From Kineosporia mesophila (GTDB lineage: Bacteria > Actinomycetota > Actinomycetes > Actinomycetales > Kineosporiaceae), in contig NZ_JAJOMA010000029.1 of assembly GCF_021129235.1 (NCBI RefSeq), forward strand, positions 1-64,000: a DNA stretch of 64,000 nt. The letters run 5' to 3'. The first letter of the stretch is position 1; each line of letters opens with the position of its first letter. The notes below the pieces were generated by a model, which worked only from the letters and a program-made list of their open reading frames with translations, was not told where the DNA came from and did not search any database. The translations under genes and the position numbers were made by a program. Positions 33,759-42,438 of the stretch are shown one piece after another.

Positions 33759-34753
33759 GCGGTCAGGGCCCCGGCCGCGGTGACGGCCAGCTCGAAGGAC
33801 CGGATGCGGTCGGCCGCGTCGTACAGCGGCACGAACAACATCAGCTCGTCGGCGCCGGTCTGCCCGACGATCTGCGCGAACCGCCGCGCGGCCGTCTCCA
33901 CCCCGCCCCGCACCTGCGTGCCCGTATGCCCCAGGATCAGCGGCAGAACGTCTTGCGGAATCGCCCGCGTCGCGGCCTCGGCGGGTGACAGCAGTGCGGC
34001 CTCGCCCCGGCCGGCGAGGAGACCGACCTTGGCCTGGTCGATCGGCACCGCGAGCTCGGCGGCCCGCTCGTCGGTCGCGGCCACCAATGCCTCGACGCAG
34101 AGCATCACGTAGGGCTCCTGGCGCCAGCGCGAGGCGGTGAACTGCTCCCGGTAGACGCTCAGCGCCGCTGCCGTGTGGTCGGGGCGAATGTGGTGGGCGA
34201 AGGCCAGCGGAAGACCGAGTTCCGCCGCGAGCCGGGCCCCCGCGGGGCTGGACGAGAGCAGCCAGGGCTCGACGTCGACCGGCTCCAGCGGCCCGGAGAT
34301 CAGGCGCTCCTCACCGGAGACCAGGCGCAGCAGGGCCGCCACGTCGGACCGGTAGTCGGCGTCCGTGGCCGGTTCCGCGCCCCGCCGCAGATCCTGCACG
34401 ATGCCCCGGTCGTGGGTGCCCGGCCCCCGGCCGATCCCGAGGTCGATCCGGCCCGGGTGCAGCACCCCGAGGGTGGCGAACTGCTCGGCCACGGCCCGCG
34501 GGGCGTGGTTGGGGGCCATCACGCCGCCCGACCCCAGCCGGATGCGCGAGGTCAGCGCCGCGAAGTGCGCGGTCAGCACGGCCGGCACCACGCTCGTGGC
34601 CCATTCCGACCCGTGATGCTCCGCGAACCAGAGGCGCTGGTAACCCAGCTCGTCGAGCCGGGGCACCAGCTCACCGACGGCGCGCAGCGCGTCGGCGGCG
34701 GTGCGCCCCTTCTCCGCGGCGGCCACTTCCAGCGCTGACAGCGTGATCCCCAT
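33755..34753 (-). CDS. LLM-class flavin-dependent oxidoreductase
   Basis: 332 residues of the bacterial luciferase-like fold, of the group annotated MsnO8/LuxAB-like: LDELGYQRLWFAEHHGSEWA near the N-terminus, RIRLGSGGVMAPNHAPRAVA and GRIDLGIGRGPGTHDRGI for flavin binding. It uses reduced FMN or F420; which one cannot be read. It overlaps rnz by four bases. The start at 34753 has no clear ribosome-binding site. Confidence 0.88.
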   Translation of the reverse strand: MGITLSALEVAAAEKGRTAADALRAVGELVPRLDELGYQRLWFAEHHGSEWATSVVPAVLTAHFAALTSRIRLGSGGVMAPNHAPRAVAEQFATLGVLHPGRIDLGIGRGPGTHDRGIVQDLRRGAEPATDADYRSDVAALLRLVSGEERLISGPLEPVDVEPWLLSSSPAGARLAAELGLPLAFAHHIRPDHTAAALSVYREQFTASRWRQEPYVMLCVEALVAATDERAAELAVPIDQAKVGLLAGRGEAALLSPAEAATRAIPQDVLPLILGHTGTQVRGGVETAARRFAQIVGQTGADELMLFVPLYDAADRIRSFELAVTAAGALTA

Positions 34754-34776
34754 GCCTCACACCATAGGCACGTCGA

Positions 34777-35469
34777 TCAAGCCGTTTGTATCCTCTTCAC
34801 GATGTCCTGGGCCAGGTCCCGCAGTTTCACGTTGCGGCCCATCGACGCCTTGCGCAGGATCTCGAAGGCCCGGTCGGGCCCGCACCGGTTCTGCGCCATG
34901 ATCACGCCCTTGGCCTGCTCGATCACGGCCCGGCTGGCCATCGCCGTCTGCATCTCCGCGGCGAACCGGGCGGCGTCGTCGTAGGTGACGGCATTACCGA
35001 TGGCCACCGCGATGTGCCCGGCGATCTCGATGCCGGCCCCCACCGTCTCCTCCGGCACACCGGGCTCGCGCCCGTACCAGTTGAGGGCGCCGATCAGGTC
35101 GATCTGCAAGGGCAGGGGTACCGAGACCGCGCTGAGAATTCCTTCTCCGACCACGGATTCGGCATAGCCCGGCCAGCGCGTCTCCGCGCGCATATCCTCG
35201 ACCCGCAGCACCTCACCGGACGATCCGGCGTCGAGGCAGGGACCGTACCCGAACCCGTACTGCAGTTCGTCGGCGGCCAGCGCCAGGTCACTGGTGTAGC
35301 TGGCGGTGAAAGGACGGTCGTTACGCATCAGCGTCACCGAGACATCGTCCATGCCTCGCACGCCTGCCTGGGCGATCTCGAGGTAGCGCCGCAGGAGCTC
35401 TTCCAGCGAGGCACCCTCGAACCTGATGCCCAGCAGCTCGGTCAGGACGGCTGTCGGCAGTGTGGACAT
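34777..35469 (-). CDS. GAF-ANTAR antitermination regulator
   Basis: 230 residues: a GAF domain (residues about 20-165; ASYTSDLALAADELQYGFGY, GPCLDAGSSGEVLRVEDM) and a C-terminal ANTAR RNA-binding domain (AMASRAVIEQAKGVIMAQNR, CGPDRAFEILRKASMGRNVK). ANTAR proteins bind two-hexaloop hairpins in mRNA leaders to stop termination. GAF-ANTAR proteins are common in actinobacteria and usually lack a dedicated kinase. No matching leader is seen next to it. Confidence 0.92.
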   Translation of the reverse strand: MSTLPTAVLTELLGIRFEGASLEELLRRYLEIAQAGVRGMDDVSVTLMRNDRPFTASYTSDLALAADELQYGFGYGPCLDAGSSGEVLRVEDMRAETRWPGYAESVVGEGILSAVSVPLPLQIDLIGALNWYGREPGVPEETVGAGIEIAGHIAVAIGNAVTYDDAARFAAEMQTAMASRAVIEQAKGVIMAQNRCGPDRAFEILRKASMGRNVKLRDLAQDIVKRIQTA

Positions 35470-35711
35470 GTCACCGACGCTACCCCGGTCGACGGCTTCG
35501 GTCCTGATGACGTGCCGACCGGCATCCCACGCGAGCTACCCGAAGTCGCGTACCGCGGAGGACGCGCCGGACCAGGGCCGATCCGGCCGAGCGCCGCGGG
35601 GAGCACCCTGAGCACGGCCTTCAGCCGGGAGACGGGCACGTCACCCCGTGAGTACCGCCGCCGGACCGCTCCGTCCGTTCGCGCGTCCTGCGTCTAAACC
35701 ATACTGACCCG

Positions 35712-36365
35712 GTGACCGAACCGGACTTCCTGAGCGCGACCCGCGCCACCTACGAGACCGTGGCGCAGACCTACACGAACGCGCAGAGCCAGGGGCTGGA
35801 GGGGCGGCCGTACGACCGGGCCCTCCTGAATCTGTTTGCCGAGCTGCTGGGGGAATTCGGCGGGACGCGAGTGGCGGACGTGGGGTGCGGGCCCGGTCAC
35901 ATCACGGCCCTTCTACGGGATCTGGGGCTGGACGCGTTCGGTATCGATCTGTCCCCGGCCATGCTCGACCAGGCCCGTCAGCTGTATCCGGAGCTGGAGT
36001 TCCACGAGGCGTCGCTGCTCGATCTGCGGGTCACGGACGGCAGCCTCGACGGGATCGTGGCCCTGTATTCATTCAACACCGTTCCGGCGGAGCATCTTTC
36101 CCAGGCGTTCGAGGGTTTCCGGCGGGCGCTGCGGCCCGGCGGCGTGCTGCTGCTGTGCTTCAGCGTGCGCGACGAGCCCACCGACATGACCACCTGGCTG
36201 GATCATCCGGTGACGTTGCCGTTGCAGCGCCTGATGCCCGACGAGGTGGCGCGGGCCCTCACCGGGGCCGGGCTGCACGTGCAGTCCCAGCTGGTGCGCG
36301 ACCCGCGCCCGCCGTACGAGACCCGGCCCTACGCCGCGATCGTCGCGGCCCGGCCGGCGTCGTAG
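35712..36365 (+). CDS. class I SAM-dependent methyltransferase
   Basis: 217 residues. Motif I VADVGCGPGHITALL, FGIDLSPAMLDQAR, and LDGIVALYSFNTVPAEHL plus RRALRPGGVLLLCFS as later motifs. A small-molecule methyltransferase of UbiE/type-11 kind, substrate unknown. CATACT at 35700-35705 lies six bases before the GTG start, so the transcript is probably leaderless. The gene is read toward the lysyl-oxidase-like gene, with one base between their stop codons. Confidence 0.88.
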   Translation: MTEPDFLSATRATYETVAQTYTNAQSQGLEGRPYDRALLNLFAELLGEFGGTRVADVGCGPGHITALLRDLGLDAFGIDLSPAMLDQARQLYPELEFHEASLLDLRVTDGSLDGIVALYSFNTVPAEHLSQAFEGFRRALRPGGVLLLCFSVRDEPTDMTTWLDHPVTLPLQRLMPDEVARALTGAGLHVQSQLVRDPRPPYETRPYAAIVAARPAS

Positions 36366-36366
36366 A

Positions 36367-37938
36367 TCAGTCTTTGACGCCCTGGTACGGATACACCTTG
36401 ACCGTGCGCACGCCACCCACCTTTCCCCCGATCCTGACCTTGCGCAGGGCCGCGTTGTTGTCGTAGTTCGACTCGGTCAGCTTGCGGTCGGGGTTGGCGA
36501 TGGTCTGGATGAAGTACGTACCGCTCGGCACCCGGGTGATGTTGAACGACTGGCCGGGCAGGTACTGGCCGTAGGTGTCGCCCCAGCCGCTCTCGAGCAC
36601 CTCGCGGATGCTCAGCAGATTCTTGTTGCCCTGGCCGCAGGCGGTGTACAGATCAGTGGACGCGGGTTGCCACTGCGCGCCGGGGGCGGCCAGGTCGATC
36701 GCGTCGGTCGGGGCAAGGCAGAACGCCTCCTTGCCGCTGATGATCGCCTTCTCCTGGGTCTGGTCGAGCAGCCGGTAGGAGGCGAAGGCCTTGAAGTGCC
36801 AGTGGTTGTGACCGTCGCGCGGGTCCCACTGCATCTGCCCGGCCGAGGTGTACCCGACCTGGTTCCCGGCCTGGTCGAAGAAGTACTGGTAGGCGTCCAG
36901 CACGTCGTGACCCGGCTGACGGAACCCGTCGACGACCAGCGGCGACGGACCCGCGTTCCAGACCGTGGCACTGAAGTTGAGGTAGGTCTTGCGCGGCGTG
37001 CCGGCCTTTCCCCTTACCTCGCGGGCGATCTCGTAAGCGGGCCGCGAGCGCAGGTCGACCCCGGGTCCGGCCGGGGCCGCGAGCCGGTTCGCGGCGCCGG
37101 AGGGTGGGCCCGACGCGGGTACGCTGGGCTCGCCCAGTGCCCGCTGCCGCCCGGCCTCCATCGCCGCCATCTGCGGGGACAGGTCGCCGGAGTGGTTCAT
37201 GCCGTGCTGCGTGTGGCTCATGGCCGAGGCCTGCTGCGTGCTCTCCTTCACCGTCTTGACCTTGACCTTGAGCTGCTGGGTGGACCGGGCCAGGGTCAGC
37301 CCGAGCGCCTTGCGCCAGGCCTGGGTGACCACGAACCTCACCGTGTAGGTGCCGTCGGGCCCCTTGAAGCTCGTCGGGCTGTCCCACTCGCCGAGCACGG
37401 GGGTGGACCAGCCCCCGGTGACGCCGAGCACGTTGCTGATGGTGAAGGGGTGGTAGCCGCAACCTTCCGGGTACGGCGAGGTGGCCGGGGCGTCGGGCCG
37501 GACCCGATTGCGGTCCCAGGAGTTCGGGCAGAAGTCGAGCGCGGTGCTCTTCACCTTTTTCCCGGCCGAGTTGGTCACCTTGACATCGAAGAAGTGCGTC
37601 AGGGTGTTCGGCGAGGTGGTGATGCCGGCGGGCAGGGCCCGGGCCGGGGCGTCGCCCACCTTCAGCGTGGTACGCACCGGGTCCGCGTAGGTCCTGCCCT
37701 TGTGGGTGCGGAACTCCAGGGTGTCCCGGGCCACGGCGTAGAAGCCGAGCCCGTAGAAGTAGACGGCCTCCCCCTTGGCTCTCTGCACGGTCTGGGTCTT
37801 GTTCAGCAGCTCGAAGCTGATCACCGGGGCGGTGGCCGAGGCCGCGGGTTCGGCCGATCTCACCGCGGCGACCGTGCCGGCGGCGAGTACCACCGCCAGC
37901 ACGGGTGTCAGCCGGATCAGGGCTCGATGCAGTTTCAT
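36367..37938 (-). CDS. secreted lysyl-oxidase-like copper amine oxidase (paralog 1)
   Basis: 523 residues. Signal peptide (LIRLTPVLAVVLAAGTVAAV), an N-terminal beta domain of about 200 residues, then a Met/His-rich stretch (AMSHTQHGMNHSGDLSPQMA), then a lysyl-oxidase domain. Copper ligands should be His377, His379 and His381 in DGHNHWHFKAF. Lys403 (SGKEAFCLAP) and Tyr456 (WGDTYGQYLPGQ) match by eye the two residues that build the LTQ cofactor in animal LOX. The end TIANPDRKLTESNYDNN also matches. It would oxidise amines or peptidyl lysine outside the cell. Confidence 0.85.
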   Translation of the reverse strand: MKLHRALIRLTPVLAVVLAAGTVAAVRSAEPAASATAPVISFELLNKTQTVQRAKGEAVYFYGLGFYAVARDTLEFRTHKGRTYADPVRTTLKVGDAPARALPAGITTSPNTLTHFFDVKVTNSAGKKVKSTALDFCPNSWDRNRVRPDAPATSPYPEGCGYHPFTISNVLGVTGGWSTPVLGEWDSPTSFKGPDGTYTVRFVVTQAWRKALGLTLARSTQQLKVKVKTVKESTQQASAMSHTQHGMNHSGDLSPQMAAMEAGRQRALGEPSVPASGPPSGAANRLAAPAGPGVDLRSRPAYEIAREVRGKAGTPRKTYLNFSATVWNAGPSPLVVDGFRQPGHDVLDAYQYFFDQAGNQVGYTSAGQMQWDPRDGHNHWHFKAFASYRLLDQTQEKAIISGKEAFCLAPTDAIDLAAPGAQWQPASTDLYTACGQGNKNLLSIREVLESGWGDTYGQYLPGQSFNITRVPSGTYFIQTIANPDRKLTESNYDNNAALRKVRIGGKVGGVRTVKVYPYQGVKD

Positions 37939-38047
37939 GGCTCCCCCTTGGCTACGGGGAGACCGCGTCTACCCCGAAATGCCATGGTGCGGGGGAAACC
38001 CGTCCTTGCGGATGTCTGAGCCCGATAACCGCCCCAAAGGGCGCTAC

Positions 38048-38980
38048 CTAGGCGTAGATCCCGGAATTCTCAGGGTGCCCGAAAAGCCCTGGGAGACCAC
38101 CGGTGTGCAGCAGCACCGTGCGTTCATCGGGCCGGATACTGCCGTCCTCGACCGCGGCGATCAGTCCCGCGGCCGCCCGGCCGGTGTAGACCGGATCGAG
38201 CACCACGCCCTCCGTACGGGCGACCAGCTGCAGGGCCTGCCTGACCTCCGTTGTCAGCCGCCCGTACTCGCTGGTCGCGCGGCGGATGCGCAAAGACGGC
38301 GAGCCGCGGACCAGACCCAGCACCGCCGCCCCGGGATCGTCCACGGCCCCGACGTCCACGCCGAGCACCCTGTCCGCCCCCAGCGCGTTCACCAGCCCCG
38401 CCATCGTCCCGCCCGACCCGAGCGCCACGACCACCGTGTCGAGATCCGGTATCTGCCGCAGCAGTTCGGCTCCCGCCTCCTCGTACCCGCGGGCGCCGAG
38501 AACGCTCGACCCGCCGAACGGGATCACCTCCACCCGTTCCCCACCGGCCCGCCGGCGCTCCGCCTCGGCCGCCACCCGCGTTCCCAGTTCAGCCGGCCTG
38601 ACCTCTCCCGCCCAGATGATCTCCGCCCCGAAAAGACGATTCAGCAAAAGGTTTCCGGTCACCGCAGGTGGCTCGTGCCCCTCCAGCACCAGCACGGCCC
38701 GCAACCCCAGCCGGGCCGCACCGGCCGCGGTCAGGCGGGCGTGGTTGCTCTGGGCCGCACCGCTGGTGACGACCAGGTCGGCCCGGTGCGCCCGGGCCGC
38801 CGCCAGCGTGTACTCCAGCTTGCGGACCTTGTTGCCGCCACCGCCCAGACCGATGAGGTCGTCCCGCTTGATCCACAGCTGATCCAGCCCGAGCGCCGCG
38901 GCCAGGCGCGGGGCGGGTTCGAGCGGCGTCGGGTAGGTGCCCATTCTCGCTGCGCTGAGAGGTGCTTCCGGCGAGGTCAT
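38048..38980 (-). CDS. dcyD: D-cysteine desulfhydrase / ACC-deaminase family enzyme
   Basis: 310 residues, PLP fold type II. IKRDDLIGLGGGGNKVRKLE places the Schiff-base Lys at residue 51, VTSGAAQSNHARLTAAGA is the typical ACC-deaminase/D-cysteine desulfhydrase segment, and VALGSGGTMAGLVNAL the phosphate loop. It probably releases H2S, ammonia and pyruvate from D-cysteine; ACC deaminase is the main alternative and cannot be excluded without the Tyr/Thr discriminating positions. It is divergent from a GNAT gene 24 bases away. Confidence 0.82.
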   Translation of the reverse strand: MTSPEAPLSAARMGTYPTPLEPAPRLAAALGLDQLWIKRDDLIGLGGGGNKVRKLEYTLAAARAHRADLVVTSGAAQSNHARLTAAGAARLGLRAVLVLEGHEPPAVTGNLLLNRLFGAEIIWAGEVRPAELGTRVAAEAERRRAGGERVEVIPFGGSSVLGARGYEEAGAELLRQIPDLDTVVVALGSGGTMAGLVNALGADRVLGVDVGAVDDPGAAVLGLVRGSPSLRIRRATSEYGRLTTEVRQALQLVARTEGVVLDPVYTGRAAAGLIAAVEDGSIRPDERTVLLHTGGLPGLFGHPENSGIYA

Positions 38981-39004
38981 GACCAGAAGACTACGATCGC
39001 CCCG

Positions 39005-39532
39005 ATGACCGACCCGACCCCGGCACTCGCGTCCGAACGACTGCTGTTCCCCGTCGGCCGCTCCGGCCCGCCCGGCAAGACCCTGCTGGTCCGGTCCACC
39101 CGGGAGCCCTGGCCGGCCCTCCGGCGGCTACGGCTGAACCCCCTCACCGACTGGGCCCACTACGAACAGCTGCGGATCGAGGTGGAGGCCGGGTTCGGCG
39201 TCGGGCCGGAGCAGGCCCGGGGCCTGGTCGCCGCCCTGCGCGAGCGCGCCGCCCGGCTGCGCCTGACCATGCTGATCGCCGACGACGACATCGGTGCCCT
39301 CGGCTGGTTCCCCCTGGCCGACCCGGGCTGGGCCCGGTTGCAGGAGGTCGACGTGTTCCCCGGGCATCGCGGCCAGGGCTTCGGCGACGCACTCCTGGCA
39401 GCCGCCCTGGACCACCTGGCGGAGCGCGGGGTGCACACCGCGATCATCGGCGCGGACGAGGACGACTGGCCCCTGGACTGGTACCGGCGCCGGGGTTTCA
39501 CCGCCGTCGCGCGGGTACCCCTGAGCCGGTGA
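39005..39532 (+). CDS. GNAT-family N-acetyltransferase
   Basis: 175 residues. The acetyl-CoA-binding motif is LQEVDVFPGHRGQGFGDALL (Q/RxxGxG/A), and the C-terminal part has AIIGADEDDWPLDWYRRRGF, usual for motif B. Substrate unknown. TACGAT seven bases before the ATG at 39005 suggests a leaderless transcript. It ends four bases before the convergent transglycosylase gene. Confidence 0.85.
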   Translation: MTDPTPALASERLLFPVGRSGPPGKTLLVRSTREPWPALRRLRLNPLTDWAHYEQLRIEVEAGFGVGPEQARGLVAALRERAARLRLTMLIADDDIGALGWFPLADPGWARLQEVDVFPGHRGQGFGDALLAAALDHLAERGVHTAIIGADEDDWPLDWYRRRGFTAVARVPLSR

Positions 39533-39536
39533 TCCT

Positions 39537-40556
39537 TCAGTAGGAGTTGTGGGCCTGGCTGAAGTTCCAGGCGCCGCAGGGGGTGCCGTAGCGCTCGGCG
39601 ATGTAGTCGAGGCCCCAGCGGATCTGCGTGACGGGGTTGGTCTGCCAGTCCGAGCCGGCCGAGGCCATCTTTGAGCCGGGCAGCGACTGCGGGATGCCGT
39701 AGGCGCCCGAACTGGAGTTGGTGGCCTGGTAGTTCCAGTTGCTCTCCTTGTTCCAGAGCGAGTCCAGGCAGCTGAACTCAGCACTCGACCAGCCGCGGTC
39801 GGCGACCAGCAGGCGCGCTGCGGACCGGGGGTCGCGCTGGGCGTTGCGCAGGGCCTGCTCGCGGCGTTCGGCCGCGGCCTTGACCCGGGCGGCGGCCAGC
39901 TGGGCCTGCCGGTACTGGCGGAAGGCCGCCTTCGCCTTGGACGGTGAGGTCTCACGCTGGGTCTGGCGCCGGGCCGCATCGGCCCGGGCCTGCTCGGCCT
40001 GAGCCGATGCCTCTTCCAGTTCGGCGGCGCGGAGCTGCTTCTCCTCGTCCGTCAGCACGAGGGCGGAGGCCGCCAGGTCGGAGTTCGTGGCGTCCGGGCC
40101 ACCGAACGTGTGCTCGGCCAGGTACGACGCACCCGCACCCTGCGCACCGACCACCAGCGCCATGACGAGCAGCCGGGCCGCGCCGGCCTTTCCCTTGCCC
40201 AGCCGGGGGACGGTGGGCCGGAACGGGTCCCGCGAGACCGGCAACGGCACGTCCACACCGGCGGGCCGCCACGCACTGGCCTGCGGGAGCGGGAGGGACG
40301 CGGGGGTCGGGGCGAGGGTGTCCGGCATCAGGGAGTACGGATTGAGCGGAGGACGACGAACCGCCTCGGCACTGCGCGACGCCGTCGGCGGCGTGGGCGG
40401 GCGGTGCCCACCGGCCGGGCCCGACGGACGCCCGCCCGCGGGGCGGCTCGGGTGGCTCGAACGCCGGGTGGCGGCCCGGGCCTCGGCCCGCCGCAGCTCG
40501 GAGCGTTTGGGATAACTCCGGGGCTCCTCCAGGAGAGGTCCCGGTCCTTCCGTCAC
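39537..40556 (-). CDS. membrane-anchored transglycosylase-like protein
   Basis: 339 residues: a long disordered Pro/Arg-rich cytoplasmic N-terminus (about 135 residues), one membrane segment (ARLLVMALVVGAQGAGASYL), an Ala/Gln/Arg-rich coiled coil (residues about 190-265) and a C-terminal transglycosylase-like domain with CLDSLWNKESNWNYQATNSS, SSGAYGIPQSLPGSKM and TQIRWGLDYIAERYGTPCGA. Glu in KESNW is the expected catalytic acid. Such actinobacterial proteins trim peptidoglycan or act in resuscitation. GTG 40556 lies directly after a hairpin that may control translation. Confidence 0.82.
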   Translation of the reverse strand: MTEGPGPLLEEPRSYPKRSELRRAEARAATRRSSHPSRPAGGRPSGPAGGHRPPTPPTASRSAEAVRRPPLNPYSLMPDTLAPTPASLPLPQASAWRPAGVDVPLPVSRDPFRPTVPRLGKGKAGAARLLVMALVVGAQGAGASYLAEHTFGGPDATNSDLAASALVLTDEEKQLRAAELEEASAQAEQARADAARRQTQRETSPSKAKAAFRQYRQAQLAAARVKAAAERREQALRNAQRDPRSAARLLVADRGWSSAEFSCLDSLWNKESNWNYQATNSSSGAYGIPQSLPGSKMASAGSDWQTNPVTQIRWGLDYIAERYGTPCGAWNFSQAHNSY

Positions 40557-40557
40557 A

Positions 40558-40596
40558 GCCAGGCCACCATTGTCACGAGGACAACGGTGGCCTGGC
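40558..40596 (-). promoter_or_regulatory. hairpin abutting the start codon of the transglycosylase gene
   Basis: In the mRNA of the minus-strand gene a stem of 16 pairs with one mismatch (40558-40574 with 40580-40596, 5-base loop) ends one base before the GTG at 40556. It contains GGTGG, the only candidate ribosome-binding site, inside the stem. It could sequester that site or mark an unusual initiation region. Confidence 0.45.
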
Positions 40597-40715
40597 CGAC
40601 AGCTGTGCACAAGTACCTCGATCAACAATCACCGAGGGCTACGGCGTCGGGTCACGGGGTGATGCGGACCGAGCCGATGACGAAACCACCGCCCCTCCTA
40701 CCGGGGCAGCGCACC

Positions 40716-40760
40716 CTGCCCGTCAGCGGCACTGCCCGTCAGCGGCACTGCCCGTCAGCG
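40716..40760. repeat. 16-base tandem repeat, 2.8 copies
   Basis: CTGCCCGTCAGCGGCA occurs perfectly at 40716-40731 and 40732-40747 and 13 bases of it again at 40748-40760. It lies in the 260-base gap between the DUF4126 gene and the transglycosylase gene, in the leader region of the latter. Copy number may vary. Confidence 0.75.
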
Positions 40761-40816
40761 TCCACCGGCCCGGCGACCAGGTCCACGTCCGGATGAGCCG
40801 ATCGGAGGGGTACTTC

Positions 40817-41428
40817 TCAGGTGCCGACGGGCAGTTCCTGGGTGCGGTCGAGCTTGCGGTGCCGACGCGAGGCCCAGCGTCGCCAGATGCTCACCATCGC
40901 CCAGACCATGAGGACGAGGACCACCAGGATCACGACCGGTGCGAAGATCGCCAGCACGCTGACGACCACGGAGATCACGTCTTCCACGGTCGAGATCACC
41001 GGCGCCCCGAAACCGGCTGTGCTGACGTTCACCACCGGGCGCACCGCGGATTTCGTCGCGTGGGTGAGCCCGGCGACCGCCACCCCGATGACCGCTCCGG
41101 CCCAGGGGTTGTCACGCATCCACTGGCTGTTGTCCAGGTTCTGCGCGCTGAACGTGGCGCTGGAGATCAGGCCACCGATCGTGGGGCGCACCAGGGTCTG
41201 CACCACGTCGTTCATGTGGTCGACCACCGGCACCTTGTCCAGCACCAGCTCGGCGACCAGCAGCAGGGCCCCGATCCCGATGGCCCAGTTCGAGGTCACC
41301 CAGTCGTACTCGGTGGGCAGCGCGATCACCTCGGTGAGCCGCGCCACCATGGCGACCAGTACGAACGGGATCCACGCGTTCAGACCGGCGGCTGCGGCCA
41401 GCCCGGAACCGGTAAGAGCAGCGATCAC
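40817..41428 (-). CDS. DUF4126 family membrane protein
   Basis: 203 residues with about five hydrophobic segments: AALTGSGLAAAAGLNAWIPF, SNWAIGIGALLLVAELVLD, AGAVIGVAVAGLTHATKSAV, and the long VISVVVSVLAIFAPVVILVV near the C-terminus, followed by a basic tail. The LNAWIPF and DKVPVVDHMND segments are typical of DUF4126. Function unknown. GTG start with GGAGGATT upstream. Confidence 0.85.
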   Translation of the reverse strand: MIAALTGSGLAAAAGLNAWIPFVLVAMVARLTEVIALPTEYDWVTSNWAIGIGALLLVAELVLDKVPVVDHMNDVVQTLVRPTIGGLISSATFSAQNLDNSQWMRDNPWAGAVIGVAVAGLTHATKSAVRPVVNVSTAGFGAPVISTVEDVISVVVSVLAIFAPVVILVVLVLMVWAMVSIWRRWASRRHRKLDRTQELPVGT

Positions 41429-41614
41429 GACAATCCTCCGACGTCACGGGCCATGTCCGGGATTGTGCCGGATCGGCAGCCCGGCGCGACCTCATCCACA
41501 CCATGGCAACAGGTGTGACGAAGAGTGTCAAAGGCAACCAAATCACGTCGTCCACACGCAACGAAACCGAAGGGCGCCGCGTCCTGCTCCAGATCTGCGG
41601 GAGCCCTCGGAGAT

Positions 41615-41654
41615 GAAGGACGACGGAGAGACTCGAGTCTCTCCGTCGTCCTTC
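41615..41654. terminator. 40-base perfect palindrome after the response-regulator gene
   Basis: 20-base arms with no mismatch and no spacer (centre ACTCGAGT, arms starting GAAGGACGACGGAGAG). It begins three bases after the stop of the response-regulator gene and forms a very stable hairpin, so a terminator for that minus-strand gene is the simplest reading. TTC and CCTTC ends give only a short pyrimidine tract. Confidence 0.75.
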
Positions 41655-41657
41655 GTC

Positions 41658-42344
41658 TCAGAGATCGTCGAGAGAGACCAGACCGTCCTGGATCGCCCGT
41701 GCCACCAGCGTGGCCTTGGTCGAGGCGGGCCGCCCGGTGTTCGCGTACTTGATCCGCACCCGGTCGATGTAGGTGGACACCGTGCGCGCCGAGATGCCCA
41801 GCTTCTGCCCGACGAGATCCTTGCTCTCGCACCGGAACCACTCGAGCAGCACGTCGACCTCGCGGGGGGCCAGCTCGGGGCGGATCCGGCGCTGGTCCAC
41901 GCCCATCGCGCCGGCGAGCGACGGCGACACGTACGGCCGCGACTCGTGGGCGGCCCGCACCGCGTCGACCAGGTGGGCCTGCCCCTCGGCCTTGGTGAGA
42001 TAGGTGAAGGCACCGATCTCCAGGCAGGTGAGCGCGGTGTCGCTGTCCTCGCGCATGGAGTAGACCACCACCTGCCGGCCGTGCTCGACCAGGCGGGACA
42101 GATCGGCGTAGGCGGGGGCCCCACCCAGTTGCAGGTCCATCACCACCACGGGCACCGAGCGGCCCGGCTCCAGCCAGGCCACCGACAGGTCCGACCCGGC
42201 GGCGACCACCTCCACCGCGGGGCTGGCCATCACCATCCAGGCGTGCACCCCGGCCAGGATCGCCGGGTGGTCGTCCACCAGCACCACTTTCACGCCGACG
42301 TCGTCAGCCTGGTCCGGGACGGCCTGATCGGCTGCGCTGTCCAC
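41658..42344 (-). CDS. NarL/FixJ-type response regulator
   Basis: 228 residues: a receiver domain with acidic pocket Asp24-Asp25, phosphoacceptor Asp70 (VVVMDLQLGG), Ser in VVVYSMRED and Lys in TYLTKAEG; then a LuxR-type HTH (ELAPREVDVLLEWFRCESKD, LVGQKLGISARTVSTYIDRV). GTG 42344 follows TGGAGGTGAC. No intact sensor kinase is encoded nearby; a short frame ending two bases upstream looks like a kinase 3' end. Confidence 0.92.
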   Translation of the reverse strand: MDSAADQAVPDQADDVGVKVVLVDDHPAILAGVHAWMVMASPAVEVVAAGSDLSVAWLEPGRSVPVVVMDLQLGGAPAYADLSRLVEHGRQVVVYSMREDSDTALTCLEIGAFTYLTKAEGQAHLVDAVRAAHESRPYVSPSLAGAMGVDQRRIRPELAPREVDVLLEWFRCESKDLVGQKLGISARTVSTYIDRVRIKYANTGRPASTKATLVARAIQDGLVSLDDL

Positions 42345-42345
42345 G

Positions 42346-42438
42346 TCACCTCCACCCGAAGTCGGCGCCGGAGTCGGTGGTCACCGACAGCCGGTTCGCC
42401 CGTTCACGCCCCACCACACCGAGCCGCCCGGACGGCGA
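42346..42438 (-). pseudogene. possible 3' remnant of a sensor histidine kinase
   Basis: A minus-strand frame ends GRLGVVGRERANRLSVTT then DSGADFGWR and stops two bases before the GTG of the response regulator. Spacing and composition resemble the end of a NarX/DesK-type kinase (the G2-box tail G-x-G-L-x-G-x-x-x-R-A). Upstream of it the frame loses any similarity. If right, the regulator has lost its kinase. The resemblance is short and by eye only. Confidence 0.3.

Noticed and set aside
40557-40816. c-di-AMP (ydaO) riboswitch before the transglycosylase gene
   Set aside because: Expected by gene context, but I cannot match the conserved core by eye; only the hairpin and repeats are reported.
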